Source: Flavobacteriales bacterium
GTDB taxonomy: Bacteria; Bacteroidota; Bacteroidia; Flavobacteriales_E; Vicingaceae
DNA length: 64,000 bases
Direction of reading: 5' to 3'
Assembly: GCA_018608405.1 (NCBI GenBank)
Contig: JABAZP010000005.1
Coordinates: forward strand, 1-64,000
This document shows, in pieces, positions 1 through 8,322 of the stretch. The notes beneath the pieces are model-generated. The model was not told the DNA's origin. It made no database searches and was given only the letters and a program-made list of their open reading frames with translations. The position numbers and the translations under genes were made by a program. The first letter of the stretch is position 1, and every line of letters starts with the position of its first letter.

Positions 1-83
1 GTACCCAGGGCCGGGCTCGAACCGGCACGTCCGAAGACATTGGTGTTTGAGACCAACGCGTCTACCAATTCCGCCACCTGGGC
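1..83 (-). tRNA. tRNA-Leu (anticodon CAA)
   Basis: The minus strand reads as a class II tRNA. The acceptor strand GCCCAGG (83 to 77) pairs with CCTGGGT at the 3' end, with one G-U at the first pair. A D-arm with AATTGGTAGA follows. The anticodon arm (40-56) has stem TTGGT/ACCAA and loop CTCAAAC, so the anticodon is CAA, which reads UUG leucine codons. A long variable arm follows, as expected for tRNA-Leu, then a T-arm GCCGG/CCGGC around TTCGAGC (10-26). The window begins inside the terminal CCA, so the last two bases lie outside it. The folding is unambiguous by eye. Confidence 0.97.
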
Positions 84-185
84 AATTGAATTGGGAGGCC
101 AAAAATATTGATTTTTTTTAAATCAGTAGTTTATTTATAAAAAAAGGAGAGAGAAGAGTATCGTTGGAATTCTGAAATCTAGACT

Positions 186-247
186 GAAGACATCCCGATT
201 GGATCGGGACGCGTGAGCCAATTCCGCCACCTGCAGAATTGAATTGG
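186..247 (-). pseudogene. degenerate tRNA-Leu copy with swapped anticodon arm
   Basis: These 62 bases align without gaps to 33-94 of the tRNA-Leu region at a constant offset of 153. Both flanks of the anticodon arm match: the seven bases 186-192 are identical, and 210-247 differ from 57-94 only in two three-base blocks. The match runs past the tRNA 5' end into the leader AATTGAATTGG. The 17 bases of the anticodon arm (193-209) are replaced by a perfect inverted repeat, TCCCGAT-TGG-ATCGGGA. No convincing T-arm or pairing acceptor strand follows, so I read it as a partial duplication that is not a working tRNA. As an arm it would fold as a 5-bp stem with a loop whose centre reads CCA on the minus strand. 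Confidence 0.75.
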
Positions 248-323
248 ATTAACGGAATTATCCATTTTTTTTACTTTTGGAAATAGTTTCTATTTTTATT
301 ATTTCATTGATTTAAGTAATCAC

Positions 324-354
324 TTGCAGACGCTAAGAATAATTGATATTTTTG
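324..354 (+). promoter_or_regulatory. prs promoter (TTG-N20-TATTTTTG)
   Basis: A TTG at 324-326 is followed, after 20 bases, by TATTTTTG at 347-354, a full match to the Bacteroidota sigma consensus TTG/TAnnTTTG. It lies 25 bases before the ATG of prs. It also argues against the TTG at 343 being a start, since that codon lies within the promoter region just upstream of the -7 box. Confidence 0.8.
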
Positions 355-378
355 CACCCTTTTTACGGTAGGAAAGTT

Positions 379-1311
379 ATGCCAAATCAAGTAAAAATAT
401 TTTCAGGTTCAAGTAACAATGAACTAGCACAAAGTATCGCTAAGAGCTTTGGCGTTGAATTAGGTAAAACATCTATCAACCGTTTTTCGGATGGAGAGTT
501 TCAGCCCGCATTTGAGGAATCAGTAAGGGGATGCGATGTATTCATCGTTCAATCTACTAATCCACCAACCGATAATATTTTCGAATTATTGTTGATGATT
601 GATGCTGCAAAAAGGGCTTCAGCAAGAAGAATTATTGCCGTTATACCTTATTTTGGCTTTGCTCGACAAGACAGAAAAGACGCTCCACGTGTTCCTATTG
701 GGTCGAAGTTGATGGCGAATATGCTCACGGGAGCAGGAGTTTCTCGTGTAATGACAATGGATTTGCATGCGGACCAAATTCAGGGCTTTTTTGAAGTTCC
801 TGTAGATCACCTATACGCATCTGCAGTTTTTTCTGAAGCATTAAGAGAGTTAAACTTGCCGAATTTAGTAATGGCCTCTCCTGATATGGGTGGATCTAAA
901 AGAGCATACGCTTACGCAAAACATTTGGAGACAGAAGTGGTAGTTTGCTACAAGCAACGTAAAAAAGCAAATAACATTGACAAGATGTTCTTGATCGGTG
1001 AAGTTGAAGGCAAAGATGTAATGCTGATTGACGATATGATTGATACAGCAGGAACCTTAACAAAGGCAGCAGACATTATGATGGAAAAGGGAGCAAATTC
1101 GGTGAGAGCCATTTGTACCCACCCAATTCTCTCAGGTAAAGCATATGAACGAATCGAGAACTCGAAATTAACTGAGTTACTTGTTACCGATTCAATTCAA
1201 CTGAAACAAAAAAGCGACAAAATTCGAGTTATTTCTGTTGCTGATTTGTTTGCAAAAGTTATTTACAAAGTACACAATTATGAGTCAATAAGCTCATACT
1301 TTATATTTTAA
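379..1311 (+). CDS. prs: ribose-phosphate pyrophosphokinase
   Basis: Cytosolic PRPP synthase. It transfers the pyrophosphate of ATP to ribose 5-phosphate to make PRPP for purine, pyrimidine, histidine, tryptophan and NAD synthesis. The protein of 310 residues has the usual length. Family signatures visible are FSDGEFQ near the N-terminus, the IPYFGFARQDRK ATP-binding stretch, the Mg-binding MTMDLHADQIQGFF signature, and the PRPP loop LIDDMIDTAGTLT. The ATG at 379 is chosen over the in-frame TTG at 343 because it begins at the family N-terminus (MPNQVKIFSG) and the TTG sits within the promoter. rplY follows after 26 bases, a common pairing in bacteria (prs-rplY-pth), and probably shares the transcript. 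Confidence 0.96.
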   Translation: MPNQVKIFSGSSNNELAQSIAKSFGVELGKTSINRFSDGEFQPAFEESVRGCDVFIVQSTNPPTDNIFELLLMIDAAKRASARRIIAVIPYFGFARQDRKDAPRVPIGSKLMANMLTGAGVSRVMTMDLHADQIQGFFEVPVDHLYASAVFSEALRELNLPNLVMASPDMGGSKRAYAYAKHLETEVVVCYKQRKKANNIDKMFLIGEVEGKDVMLIDDMIDTAGTLTKAADIMMEKGANSVRAICTHPILSGKAYERIENSKLTELLVTDSIQLKQKSDKIRVISVADLFAKVIYKVHNYESISSYFIF

Positions 1312-1337
1312 TTAATTAACCTTAAAAGATAGATATT

Positions 1338-1970
1338 ATGAAATCTGTTCAACTAGAAGCTACAAGCCGAAGTGAAGTGCGTAAAAAATCTGCACTTAAT
1401 GCACTAAGAAAGGAGGGTAGAATACCGGCCGTTTTATATGGTGGTAAAGAAAATGTTAACTTTCATGTTAACGAAATTGCTTTTTTAAAGCTAATTACAA
1501 CACATGAAGTATACTTTATTCATTTAAATTTTGGTGATAAAATCACCAAAGCAGTGATAAGCGATGTGCAGTTTCATCCGGTAACGGATCGACCAATCCA
1601 CATAGACTTCATGGAAGTTTTTGAAGATAAATTAGTGACTATTGGCGTTCCTGTAGCTTTTACAGGAGCTTCAAGAGGTGTCCTGAATGGTGGTAAGAAA
1701 AGAGAAAAGCTGAGAAAGTTGATTTGTAAAGCTTTCCCAAAAGATATACCTGAAACAGTAACAATTGATATCACGGAAGTTAGAATCGGACAGTCAATTA
1801 AAGTGAAAGACGTTTCAATTGATAATGTAGAGTTGTTGGACAATCCTAACTCTGTAATTATAGCCGTTAAAACTTCTAGAGTTGCTGTTGATGTTGACGA
1901 AGAAGAAGAAGAAGGTGAAGAAGCAGCTGAAGGAGCAGAAGGAGCTACTGAAGAGGCAGCATCTGAATAA
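1338..1970 (+). CDS. rplY: 50S ribosomal protein bL25 (Ctc/TL5 type)
   Basis: Binds 5S rRNA in the large ribosomal subunit. The 210-residue form is the long Ctc/TL5 type: an N-terminal 5S-binding beta-barrel (residues about 5-90, with RKEGRIPAVLYG) followed by a C-terminal TL5 domain. The last 25 residues are a low-complexity acidic tail rich in Glu and Ala, often seen in Bacteroidota homologues. It lies between prs and pth, the common bacterial arrangement. ATG 1338 gives a normal N-terminus (MKSVQLEA). A long antisense reading frame over the Glu-rich tail is a codon-bias shadow. Confidence 0.95.
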   Translation: MKSVQLEATSRSEVRKKSALNALRKEGRIPAVLYGGKENVNFHVNEIAFLKLITTHEVYFIHLNFGDKITKAVISDVQFHPVTDRPIHIDFMEVFEDKLVTIGVPVAFTGASRGVLNGGKKREKLRKLICKAFPKDIPETVTIDITEVRIGQSIKVKDVSIDNVELLDNPNSVIIAVKTSRVAVDVDEEEEEGEEAAEGAEGATEEAASE

Positions 1971-1978
1971 TTTAGCAA

Positions 1979-2542
1979 ATGAAATATTTGATTGTAGGAC
2001 TTGGTAACATTGGTGCTGAGTACGAAAATACAAGACACAATATTGGATTTAAAACATTGGATGCCCTAGTTAAGGCATCCAATGTTGTTTTTACCCCTAA
2101 CCGTTTAGGTGATATCGCTGAGGTGAAACACAAGGGACGTAAGCTTTTATTGCTAAAGCCATCTACGTACATGAATTTGAGTGGTAAGGCTGTTAATTAC
2201 TGGATGCAGGCCGAAAAAATTCCTTTAGAACGTGTTTTAATTATCACTGACGACTTGGCTTTGCCTTTTGGAGCGCTTAGATTGAAAGGTAAAGGAAGTG
2301 ATGGGGGCCATAACGGCCTTAAAAGTATTAACGAAATACTGGGCTCTCAAAATTATGCCCGCCTTCGTTTTGGTGTAGGGAATGAATTCGCCAAAGGCAA
2401 ACAAGTTGATTATGTTTTAGGCGAATGGTCTGACGATGAGAACGAGAAATTAGAGGATCGACTAGATAAGTGCTGTCAGATTATAAAGGCTTTTTCAGTG
2501 AATACCTTAGGAAGAGTGATGAGCGACTTCAACGGGAAGTAA
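1979..2542 (+). CDS. pth: peptidyl-tRNA hydrolase
   Basis: Cleaves the ester bond of peptidyl-tRNAs released prematurely from ribosomes so that the tRNA can be reused. At 187 residues it has the usual length. Visible signatures are the N-terminal [21 protein letters not shown] with the catalytic His (about residue 21), [10 protein letters not shown] with the substrate-binding Asn, and the [12 protein letters not shown] loop. It starts eight bases after the rplY stop, so it is probably co-transcribed with rplY and prs. It ends one base before the convergent nitrilase gene, leaving no room for a terminator. Confidence 0.96.
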   Translation: MKYLIVGLGNIGAEYENTRHNIGFKTLDALVKASNVVFTPNRLGDIAEVKHKGRKLLLLKPSTYMNLSGKAVNYWMQAEKIPLERVLIITDDLALPFGALRLKGKGSDGGHNGLKSINEILGSQNYARLRFGVGNEFAKGKQVDYVLGEWSDDENEKLEDRLDKCCQIIKAFSVNTLGRVMSDFNGK

Positions 2543-2543
2543 G

Positions 2544-3320
2544 TTATCGTACCTCAAAATCATCAGCATCCATTCCAACAGGGAACTTTTTTCTAAAATC
2601 GTTTAGCTCATCCAAATAGATTTCTGTTGTACTAGACTCCTCTTTTGCATCAGCAGCTTTCCAAATTAATTCACCTTTAGGGTCAATGAACATTGAATTT
2701 CCAATACAATTTACCCCTTCACCGTCAACTCCAATTCTATTTACCGCAGCTACATAACATTGGTTTTCTATGGCACGGGCATACAGTAGTTTTTCCCAGG
2801 CTGCGGTTCTAACTTCGGGCCAATTGGCAACATACAATAGCAAATCATATTCTTGTTTTTTGTTTCTACTCCAAACAGGGAAGCGTAAATCATAACATAT
2901 TTGAGGGCAAATTTTCCAACCCTTTAATTCCACAATTAGTCGCTCTTTACCTGCTGTGAAGTGATTGTGTTCATTGCCCATTCGAAATAAATGACGCTTG
3001 TCGTATTTTTCGAAAGAACCATTGGGGCGCATCCAAATAAAGCGGTTGAATATTTGATTATTTTCTTTTAAAATGGCACTTCCCGCAACTACTGCATTTT
3101 TATTTTGTGCTATTTCCGCCATCCAACTCATGGTTTTCCCATTCATGGGTTCAGCCAGAGTCTCGGAATTCATGCTGAACGATGTGCTGAATGTTTCAGG
3201 TAAAACAATAAGGTCAGTTGATTCTATGGATTGAATCTTCTTTGTAAATGCCTTTAGGTTTGTATCTACATCTTCCCAAACTAAATTTGCTTGAATGATG
3301 CTTACGGTTAGTTTTTGCAT
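2544..3320 (-). CDS. nitrilase-family omega-amidase (YafV/Nit2-like)
   Basis: Carbon-nitrogen hydrolase of 258 residues. The Glu-Lys-Cys triad is visible: Glu in VLPETFS (near residue 42), Lys in YDKRHLFRMG (near 110) and Cys in QICYDLRFP (near 143). YafV/Nit2 enzymes hydrolyse 2-oxoglutaramate and 2-oxosuccinamate, the keto acids left after glutamine or asparagine transamination. The gene lies 15 bases downstream of a methionine/glutamine-type aminotransferase on the same strand, which fits a transaminase plus omega-amidase couple. The ATG at 3320 is preferred over the TTG at 3323. The substrate is inferred from family and neighbour. Confidence 0.85.
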   Translation of the reverse strand: MQKLTVSIIQANLVWEDVDTNLKAFTKKIQSIESTDLIVLPETFSTSFSMNSETLAEPMNGKTMSWMAEIAQNKNAVVAGSAILKENNQIFNRFIWMRPNGSFEKYDKRHLFRMGNEHNHFTAGKERLIVELKGWKICPQICYDLRFPVWSRNKKQEYDLLLYVANWPEVRTAAWEKLLYARAIENQCYVAAVNRIGVDGEGVNCIGNSMFIDPKGELIWKAADAKEESSTTEIYLDELNDFRKKFPVGMDADDFEVR

Positions 3321-3335
3321 CAAATAAATTTACGA

Positions 3336-4493
3336 TTAAATGGAATTAATGATTTCCGCAGCGTGCAATAAGGTTTCATCTTTTTTTGCAAAACAAAAGC
3401 GAAGCACCTGTTGCTCTACTTTTCTACCATAAAAAACAGAAGTAGGGATTGACGCTATTTTGTGTTCTTTCGTTAATCGCTCTGCGAAGGCAATATCATG
3501 CTCTTCAGAAATATTGGAATAGTCCAGGAGTTGAAAATAACTTCCAGCTGTTTCACCTAGTATAAAGCGTGAATTTTTAATTGCATTTTTAAATAAATCT
3601 CGCTTGTATTGGTAGAATTCTTTTAATTGGATATGGTCGTTTGAAAGGCTGAGGTATTCTGCATATGCTTGCTGTGAAGGGCTGTGAACCGAGAAAACAT
3701 TGTATTGATGTGCTTTTCTAAATTCTTTCATTAATTCGGCGGGAGCAAGGCAGTAGCCAATTTTCCAACCTGTGGTGTGATATGTTTTCCCAAAGGATGA
3801 GATAATAAAGCTCCTTTCCGCTAGTTTAGGGAAGCGAGCTACACTTTGGTGATCATAACCATCGAATATAATGTGTTCGTACACTTCGTCGCTTAAAACT
3901 AAGATATCTGACCCTTGCAGCAGTTTCTCAAGCTTCTGCATGTCTTGTGCAGTCATAATTGTTCCCGTTGGGTTGTGCGGCGTATTGATGATAATCATTC
4001 TGGTGCGCTGATTGATTACCTTCTTTACTTGCTCCCAATCTATTCTGTATTCAGGTCCTTGCAATTCTATGTGAACAGCTTTTGCACCAACCAAGTCAAT
4101 GGCAGGTTCGTAGCAGTCGTAGGCAGGGGTGAAAATTATAACTTCGTCCTCTTCTGAAACAGTGGCTAAAATGGCCGTAAAAATTGCCTGTGTTGCGCCT
4201 GCTGTAACGGTGATTTCACTTTCCGGATGATAAATTCCTGTATATAAATCTTCTGTTTTCTTCGCAATTGCTTCCCGTAAACTCATTAAACCAGGCATTG
4301 GGGCATATTGATTCATTCCGGAATACATTGCTTTGGTTACAAGTTCCTTTAATAGTGGGGCACAGTCAAAATCAGGAAAGCCCTGAGACAAGTTCAGGGC
4401 TTTTTCTTGAGCAGCCAAGGCTGACATTTTTGAAAATATGGTGGTTCCTACTTTAGGTAGTTTGCTTTTTATGCTTGCACTTAAATTGGGCAT
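3336..4493 (-). CDS. class I/II aminotransferase (methionine aminotransferase-like)
   Basis: PLP-dependent fold-type I aminotransferase of 385 residues. Motifs: NPTG-type substrate loop HNPTGT (residues 173-178), SDEVYEH with the PLP-ring Asp (202), SSFGKTYHTTGWKIGY with the Schiff-base Lys at 236, and the C-terminal RFCFAK Arg that binds the substrate carboxylate. It resembles E. coli YbdL and the methionine aminotransferase of methionine salvage, which often use glutamine as amino donor. The omega-amidase-like gene behind it would then remove the product. It starts six bases after sdhB, so it is probably translated from the sdh transcript. Confidence 0.85.
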   Translation of the reverse strand: MPNLSASIKSKLPKVGTTIFSKMSALAAQEKALNLSQGFPDFDCAPLLKELVTKAMYSGMNQYAPMPGLMSLREAIAKKTEDLYTGIYHPESEITVTAGATQAIFTAILATVSEEDEVIIFTPAYDCYEPAIDLVGAKAVHIELQGPEYRIDWEQVKKVINQRTRMIIINTPHNPTGTIMTAQDMQKLEKLLQGSDILVLSDEVYEHIIFDGYDHQSVARFPKLAERSFIISSFGKTYHTTGWKIGYCLAPAELMKEFRKAHQYNVFSVHSPSQQAYAEYLSLSNDHIQLKEFYQYKRDLFKNAIKNSRFILGETAGSYFQLLDYSNISEEHDIAFAERLTKEHKIASIPTSVFYGRKVEQQVLRFCFAKKDETLLHAAEIINSI

Positions 4494-4499
4494 ATTGCC

Positions 4500-5264
4500 T
4501 TATTTACTGATTGAAGCCGATAGGAACTCTCTATTCATTCGTGCTATGTTTTCAATTGAAATTCCTTTAGGGCATTCCACCTCGCAAGCACCTGTATTTG
4601 AACAAGGACCAAAACCTTCTTTCTCTGCTTGTTTTACCATGTTCAATACTCGATCCTTTGCTTCAATTTTTCCCTGTGGCAATAGCGCATATTGAGAAAC
4701 CTTTGCTGCAACAAACAATGATGCAGAAGCATTTTTACAAGCTGCAACACAAGCTCCACAACCTATGCAGGCTGCCGAATAAAATGCTTCGTCTGCATCT
4801 TCTTTTTCAATTGGAATGGCATTGGCATCTTGTGTATTTCCTGAAGTATTCACTGAAATATACCCACCTGCATGTTGAATACGATCAAATGCACTTCGAT
4901 CGACCATTAAATCCTTTATTACAGGAAAAGCTTTTGCTCTAAAAGGCTCGATGTAGATTGTTTCACCGTCTTCGAAAGAACGCATGTGCAATTGACAGGT
5001 AGTTACAAGTCTTGACGGACCATGAGGCTCTCCATTAATATATAATGAACATGAACCACAAATACCTTCTCTACAGTCATGATCGAATGACACAGGGCTA
5101 TCTCCCTTATTAATTAGTTCACTATTTAAAATGTCTAACATTTCAAGAAAAGAACTGTCAGGAGAAATATCTTTTAACGGATAAGTTTCCAAGCTACCTT
5201 TAGCATTGCCATTTTTTTGGCGCCAAACTTTTAATGTTAAGTTTAATTTTTTTGCTGCTGACAT
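4500..5264 (-). CDS. sdhB: succinate dehydrogenase/fumarate reductase iron-sulfur subunit
   Basis: Carries electrons from the flavoprotein to the membrane quinone site through three Fe-S clusters. The 254-residue protein has the plant-type ferredoxin N-terminus with [17 protein letters not shown] (2Fe-2S, residues about 63-80), then the C-terminal motifs [15 protein letters not shown] and [16 protein letters not shown] for the 4Fe-4S and 3Fe-4S clusters. The last motif keeps the non-Cys position expected near the 3Fe-4S cluster. It is five bases downstream of sdhA, with the gene order sdhC-sdhA-sdhB typical of the B-type complexes of this phylum. Confidence 0.96.
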   Translation of the reverse strand: MSAAKKLNLTLKVWRQKNGNAKGSLETYPLKDISPDSSFLEMLDILNSELINKGDSPVSFDHDCREGICGSCSLYINGEPHGPSRLVTTCQLHMRSFEDGETIYIEPFRAKAFPVIKDLMVDRSAFDRIQHAGGYISVNTSGNTQDANAIPIEKEDADEAFYSAACIGCGACVAACKNASASLFVAAKVSQYALLPQGKIEAKDRVLNMVKQAEKEGFGPCSNTGACEVECPKGISIENIARMNREFLSASISK

Positions 5265-5269
5265 ATCTG

Positions 5270-7276
5270 TTATTTATAAGAACGAGTTTTTAACTCTACG
5301 TTTTCAAAATCTAATTTATCTTTATGAAGAATGGCATCTGATGGCTTTCCTGTGTATTCCCAAGCAGAAACATAGGCAAACTCTGCATCTCTTCTCAATG
5401 CTTCACCATCTTCAGTCTTGTATTCTTCTCGAAAGTGTCCACCACAAGATTCTTCTCTTTCTAATGCATCTCTAGCAAACAATTCTCCTAGTTCTAAGAA
5501 GTCTGCAACTCTTCCTGCTTTCTCTAATTCTTGGTTTAACTCATTTGCCTCACCGGGAACTCTTACATCCTTGTAGAACTCTTCTCTCAAGGACGCAATT
5601 TCTGCAATCGCTTCATTCAATCCTTCAGTAGTTCTTGACATTCCAACTTTGTTCCACATGATCAGTCCCAATTTTTTGTGGAAGTAATCTACTGCTTTTG
5701 TTCCGTTGTTATTTATGAGCTTGTTTATTTCGTCTGTCGCTTTCTTCTCAGCTGCTTCGAACTCTGGAGTATCTGTTGAAATCTTTCCGGTTCGAATATC
5801 GTTTGCTAAGTAGTCACCAATGGTATATGGCAACACAAAATAACCATCTGCTAAACCTTGCATGAGTGCAGATGCTCCGAGTCTGTTTGCTCCGTGATCT
5901 GAGAAGTTTGCTTCTCCAATCGCATACATACCTTCGACGTTAGTCATTAAGTTGTAATCTACCCAAAGGCCACCCATGGTGTAATGCACTGCAGGGTAAA
6001 TGCGCATTGGAGTTTTGTAAGGGTTGTCATCGGTAATCTGCTTGTACATGTCAAATAGGTTACCATATTTGGTTTCAATAACCTTTTCTCCCAATGCAGT
6101 GATTTCTTCTTTCGAAGCATCTGAAATTCCTTTTACAAGCGCTTCTTCTTTTCCATAGCGTTGAATTGCCGCTGCGAAATCTAAGAATACTCCTTCGTTA
6201 GTATCATTATCAACAACTCCAAAACCTGCATCACACCTTTCTTTTGCTGCTCTTGATGCAACATCTCTTGGCACCAAGTTTCCAAAAGATGGATATCTTC
6301 TTTCCAAATAGTAATCTCGATCTTCTTCTTTAATAGCGGTAGGCTTTAATGTTCCTTTCCGGACAGCCTCAGCGTCTTCTAGTTTTGCTGGCACCCAAAT
6401 TCTACCATCATTTCTTAAAGACTCTGACATCAAGGTCAACTTAGATTGCTGCGTTCCATGAACCGGAATACAAGTTGGGTGAATTTGTGTGTAACATGGG
6501 TTTGCAAAGTAGGCACCTTTTTTATGTGCTTTCCATGCAGCTGTTACGTTAGAGCCCATTGCATTTGTTGAAAGAAAGAAGACGTTACCATATCCACCAG
6601 AGCCTAAAACTACTGCGTGAGCCGAATGTCTTTCAATTTCTCCTGTCACTAAGTTTCTTGCAATAATACCTCTGGCTTTACCATCAACAATTACTACGTC
6701 TAACATTTCGTGACGATTGAACATTTCAATCTTACCTTTCGCAATTTGACGGTTCATTGCTGAGTAGGCACCCAATAGCAGTTGCTGTCCAGTTTGTCCT
6801 TTCGCATAAAATGTTCGAGAAACTAAAACTCCCCCAAATGATCGGTTGTCAAGTAATCCACCATAGTCTCTTGCAAACGGAACTCCTTGCGCAACGCATT
6901 GGTCAATAATGTTTGTTGAAACTTCAGCTAGACGATAAACGTTCGCTTCTCTTGATCTGTAATCACCACCTTTAATGGTATCATAGAAAAGTCTGTAAGT
7001 TGAGTCACCATCACCTTGATAGTTTTTTGCTGCGTTAATTCCGCCTTGAGCCGCAATTGAGTGTGCTCGTCTTGGGGAATCTTGGTAGCAAAACGCTTTA
7101 ACGTTGTAGCCTAATTCTGCTAAAGTTGCAGCAGCAGAGCCACCGGCTAAGCCTGTTCCAATCACAATAACGTCAATGTTACGTTTGTTGGCAGGATTCA
7201 CCAAGTTAATGTTGTTTTTATAGTTAGTCCATTTATCTTTTAATGGACCTTTTGGTATTTTCGAATCTAAACTCAT
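5270..7276 (-). CDS. sdhA: succinate dehydrogenase/fumarate reductase flavoprotein subunit
   Basis: Oxidises succinate to fumarate at a covalently bound FAD and feeds the TCA cycle into the menaquinone pool. The protein has 668 residues. Visible are the dinucleotide-binding [19 protein letters not shown] near residue 38, the FAD-attachment region with [17 protein letters not shown], the substrate region with HPTC, and [12 protein letters not shown] plus [18 protein letters not shown] near the C-terminal part. This longer flavoprotein with a diheme single-subunit anchor is the B-type arrangement of Bacteroidota, Campylobacterota and Bacillota. The 23-base gap after sdhC supports co-transcription. 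Confidence 0.96.
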   Translation of the reverse strand: MSLDSKIPKGPLKDKWTNYKNNINLVNPANKRNIDVIVIGTGLAGGSAAATLAELGYNVKAFCYQDSPRRAHSIAAQGGINAAKNYQGDGDSTYRLFYDTIKGGDYRSREANVYRLAEVSTNIIDQCVAQGVPFARDYGGLLDNRSFGGVLVSRTFYAKGQTGQQLLLGAYSAMNRQIAKGKIEMFNRHEMLDVVIVDGKARGIIARNLVTGEIERHSAHAVVLGSGGYGNVFFLSTNAMGSNVTAAWKAHKKGAYFANPCYTQIHPTCIPVHGTQQSKLTLMSESLRNDGRIWVPAKLEDAEAVRKGTLKPTAIKEEDRDYYLERRYPSFGNLVPRDVASRAAKERCDAGFGVVDNDTNEGVFLDFAAAIQRYGKEEALVKGISDASKEEITALGEKVIETKYGNLFDMYKQITDDNPYKTPMRIYPAVHYTMGGLWVDYNLMTNVEGMYAIGEANFSDHGANRLGASALMQGLADGYFVLPYTIGDYLANDIRTGKISTDTPEFEAAEKKATDEINKLINNNGTKAVDYFHKKLGLIMWNKVGMSRTTEGLNEAIAEIASLREEFYKDVRVPGEANELNQELEKAGRVADFLELGELFARDALEREESCGGHFREEYKTEDGEALRRDAEFAYVSAWEYTGKPSDAILHKDKLDFENVELKTRSYK

Positions 7277-7299
7277 TTCTTCTTGAATTTGAACGGGAC

Positions 7300-8082
7300 T
7301 TAGGCCGCCATTATAAATAGATAAACAGGGATTATAGCGAACAATAGTGGAACTATAACCGCGAAAGCGTAACCTATTTTGATAATTGCAGGCGAATACT
7401 TTTTATTTCTTAAACCAATAGATTGGAATGCACTTTGAAATCCATGTATGAGGTGAAAACCCATAGCTATCATGGCTAGCACATAAAATACTACTAGAAT
7501 TGGATTAGCGAATCCTTCCATAACAATGGTGTAAAGGTCTTTCATAGCAACTCCGATGTTCTCTCCTGCTAGCATTACATTTCCGGTACTAGTAACTGTT
7601 GCTCCTTCTGCAATGGTTCCGTCTTGAAGCAACGGCGATAAACCATCTTCTGACATCATAAATTCAGTTTTACCGAATTTGTACTCATACCAGAAGTTCT
7701 GCATGTGCACAACGATGTAAACTAAGATGATGGTCCCAAGAATACCCATGTTTCTTGATGACCAAGGAGAGTTTTTGCCTGGCTTACTGTATGCATAACC
7801 ATCGGGTCTTGCTTTTCTATTCGCCATGCTAATTACAATTCCGTCAATAGCATGAAATAATATGCTAATGTAGGTCACGTAAGATAATAGCTTGACAGCA
7901 GGATTAGTTGTCATAAATACGGCGTATTCATTAAACTGTAATTGACCTTCGTAGCCTGTCAAGAATAATTGTAAGTTACCTGCCAGGTGACCGGTTAAAA
8001 AAAGCATGAGAAATAAGCCCGTGAAAGCCATCCAATACTTTTTAACGATGTGTGATTTTAATAAACCTTTCGATTCGCTCAT
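7300..8082 (-). CDS. sdhC: succinate dehydrogenase cytochrome b subunit
   Basis: Membrane anchor and quinone-reactive subunit of the B-type succinate dehydrogenase. The 260-residue protein has about five hydrophobic helices. Histidines placed for heme binding are seen in [13 protein letters not shown] (near residue 32), LFHAIDGIV (near 77), VVHMQNFW (near 125) and [14 protein letters not shown] (near 208-211), matching a single-polypeptide diheme cytochrome b. First gene of the sdhCAB operon, with its own well-formed promoter 35 bases upstream. A loop of about 45 residues between helices 3 and 4 is predicted on one side of the membrane. Confidence 0.93.
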   Translation of the reverse strand: MSESKGLLKSHIVKKYWMAFTGLFLMLFLTGHLAGNLQLFLTGYEGQLQFNEYAVFMTTNPAVKLLSYVTYISILFHAIDGIVISMANRKARPDGYAYSKPGKNSPWSSRNMGILGTIILVYIVVHMQNFWYEYKFGKTEFMMSEDGLSPLLQDGTIAEGATVTSTGNVMLAGENIGVAMKDLYTIVMEGFANPILVVFYVLAMIAMGFHLIHGFQSAFQSIGLRNKKYSPAIIKIGYAFAVIVPLLFAIIPVYLFIMAA

Positions 8083-8116
8083 CCGAATACATTTTTGGGG
8101 TTGATAAATATTAATG

Positions 8117-8146
8117 CAAAGGTAACCCTAGAAGTGCTCATAACAA
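8117..8146 (-). promoter_or_regulatory. sdhCAB promoter (TTG-N19-TACCTTTG)
   Basis: On the minus strand TTG (8146-8144) is followed after 19 bases by TACCTTTG (8124-8117), a perfect match to the Bacteroidota -33/-7 consensus. It lies 35 bases before the sdhC start and probably drives sdhC-sdhA-sdhB-aminotransferase-nitrilase. Confidence 0.8.
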
Positions 8147-8250
8147 AGGGTCAAATGGAGTCTAAGTTATTTAGACACATTCTTAATAAGAACGCATTTG
8201 GATTGGTTAAAATAAAACAAAATTGAGGTAGTTAAGTTTAGCGTGGGTAT

Positions 8251-8286
8251 AAAAAAGCCTACTCTAAAATTAAGAATAGGCTTTTA
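8251..8286 (-). terminator. terminator after first T9SS cargo gene
   Basis: Inverted repeat AAAAGCCTA..TCT / AGA..TAGGCTTTTTT, a nearly perfect stem with a run of T on the minus strand. It begins 37 bases after the stop of the T9SS gene at 8323. The symmetric A/T flanks mean it could also act on the plus strand, but no plus-strand gene enters here. Confidence 0.8.
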
Positions 8287-8322
8287 ATAATGATTAAATT
8301 TTTTTTAAAGGGTGTCTTTAAA

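Noticed and set aside
193-209. A functional tRNA-Trp-like molecule, since the loop on the minus strand centres on CCA
   Set aside because: No T-arm stem and no pairing acceptor strand can be folded, and the arm is a perfect palindrome rather than a normal anticodon arm.
186-247. Phage or integrative-element attachment site from a duplicated tRNA end
   Set aside because: Attachment duplications normally copy the 3' end of a tRNA; here the 5' two-thirds plus leader are copied and no integrase or cargo lies between.
343-378. An upstream TTG start for prs adding 12 residues
   Set aside because: The TTG overlaps the region of a perfect promoter and the added residues match no PRPP synthase N-terminus; ATG 379 fits the family.
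1574-2038. Antisense open frame of 154 residues across rplY
   Set aside because: It is the shadow of the Glu-rich tail (Ser-rich on the other strand), with no start context or family match.
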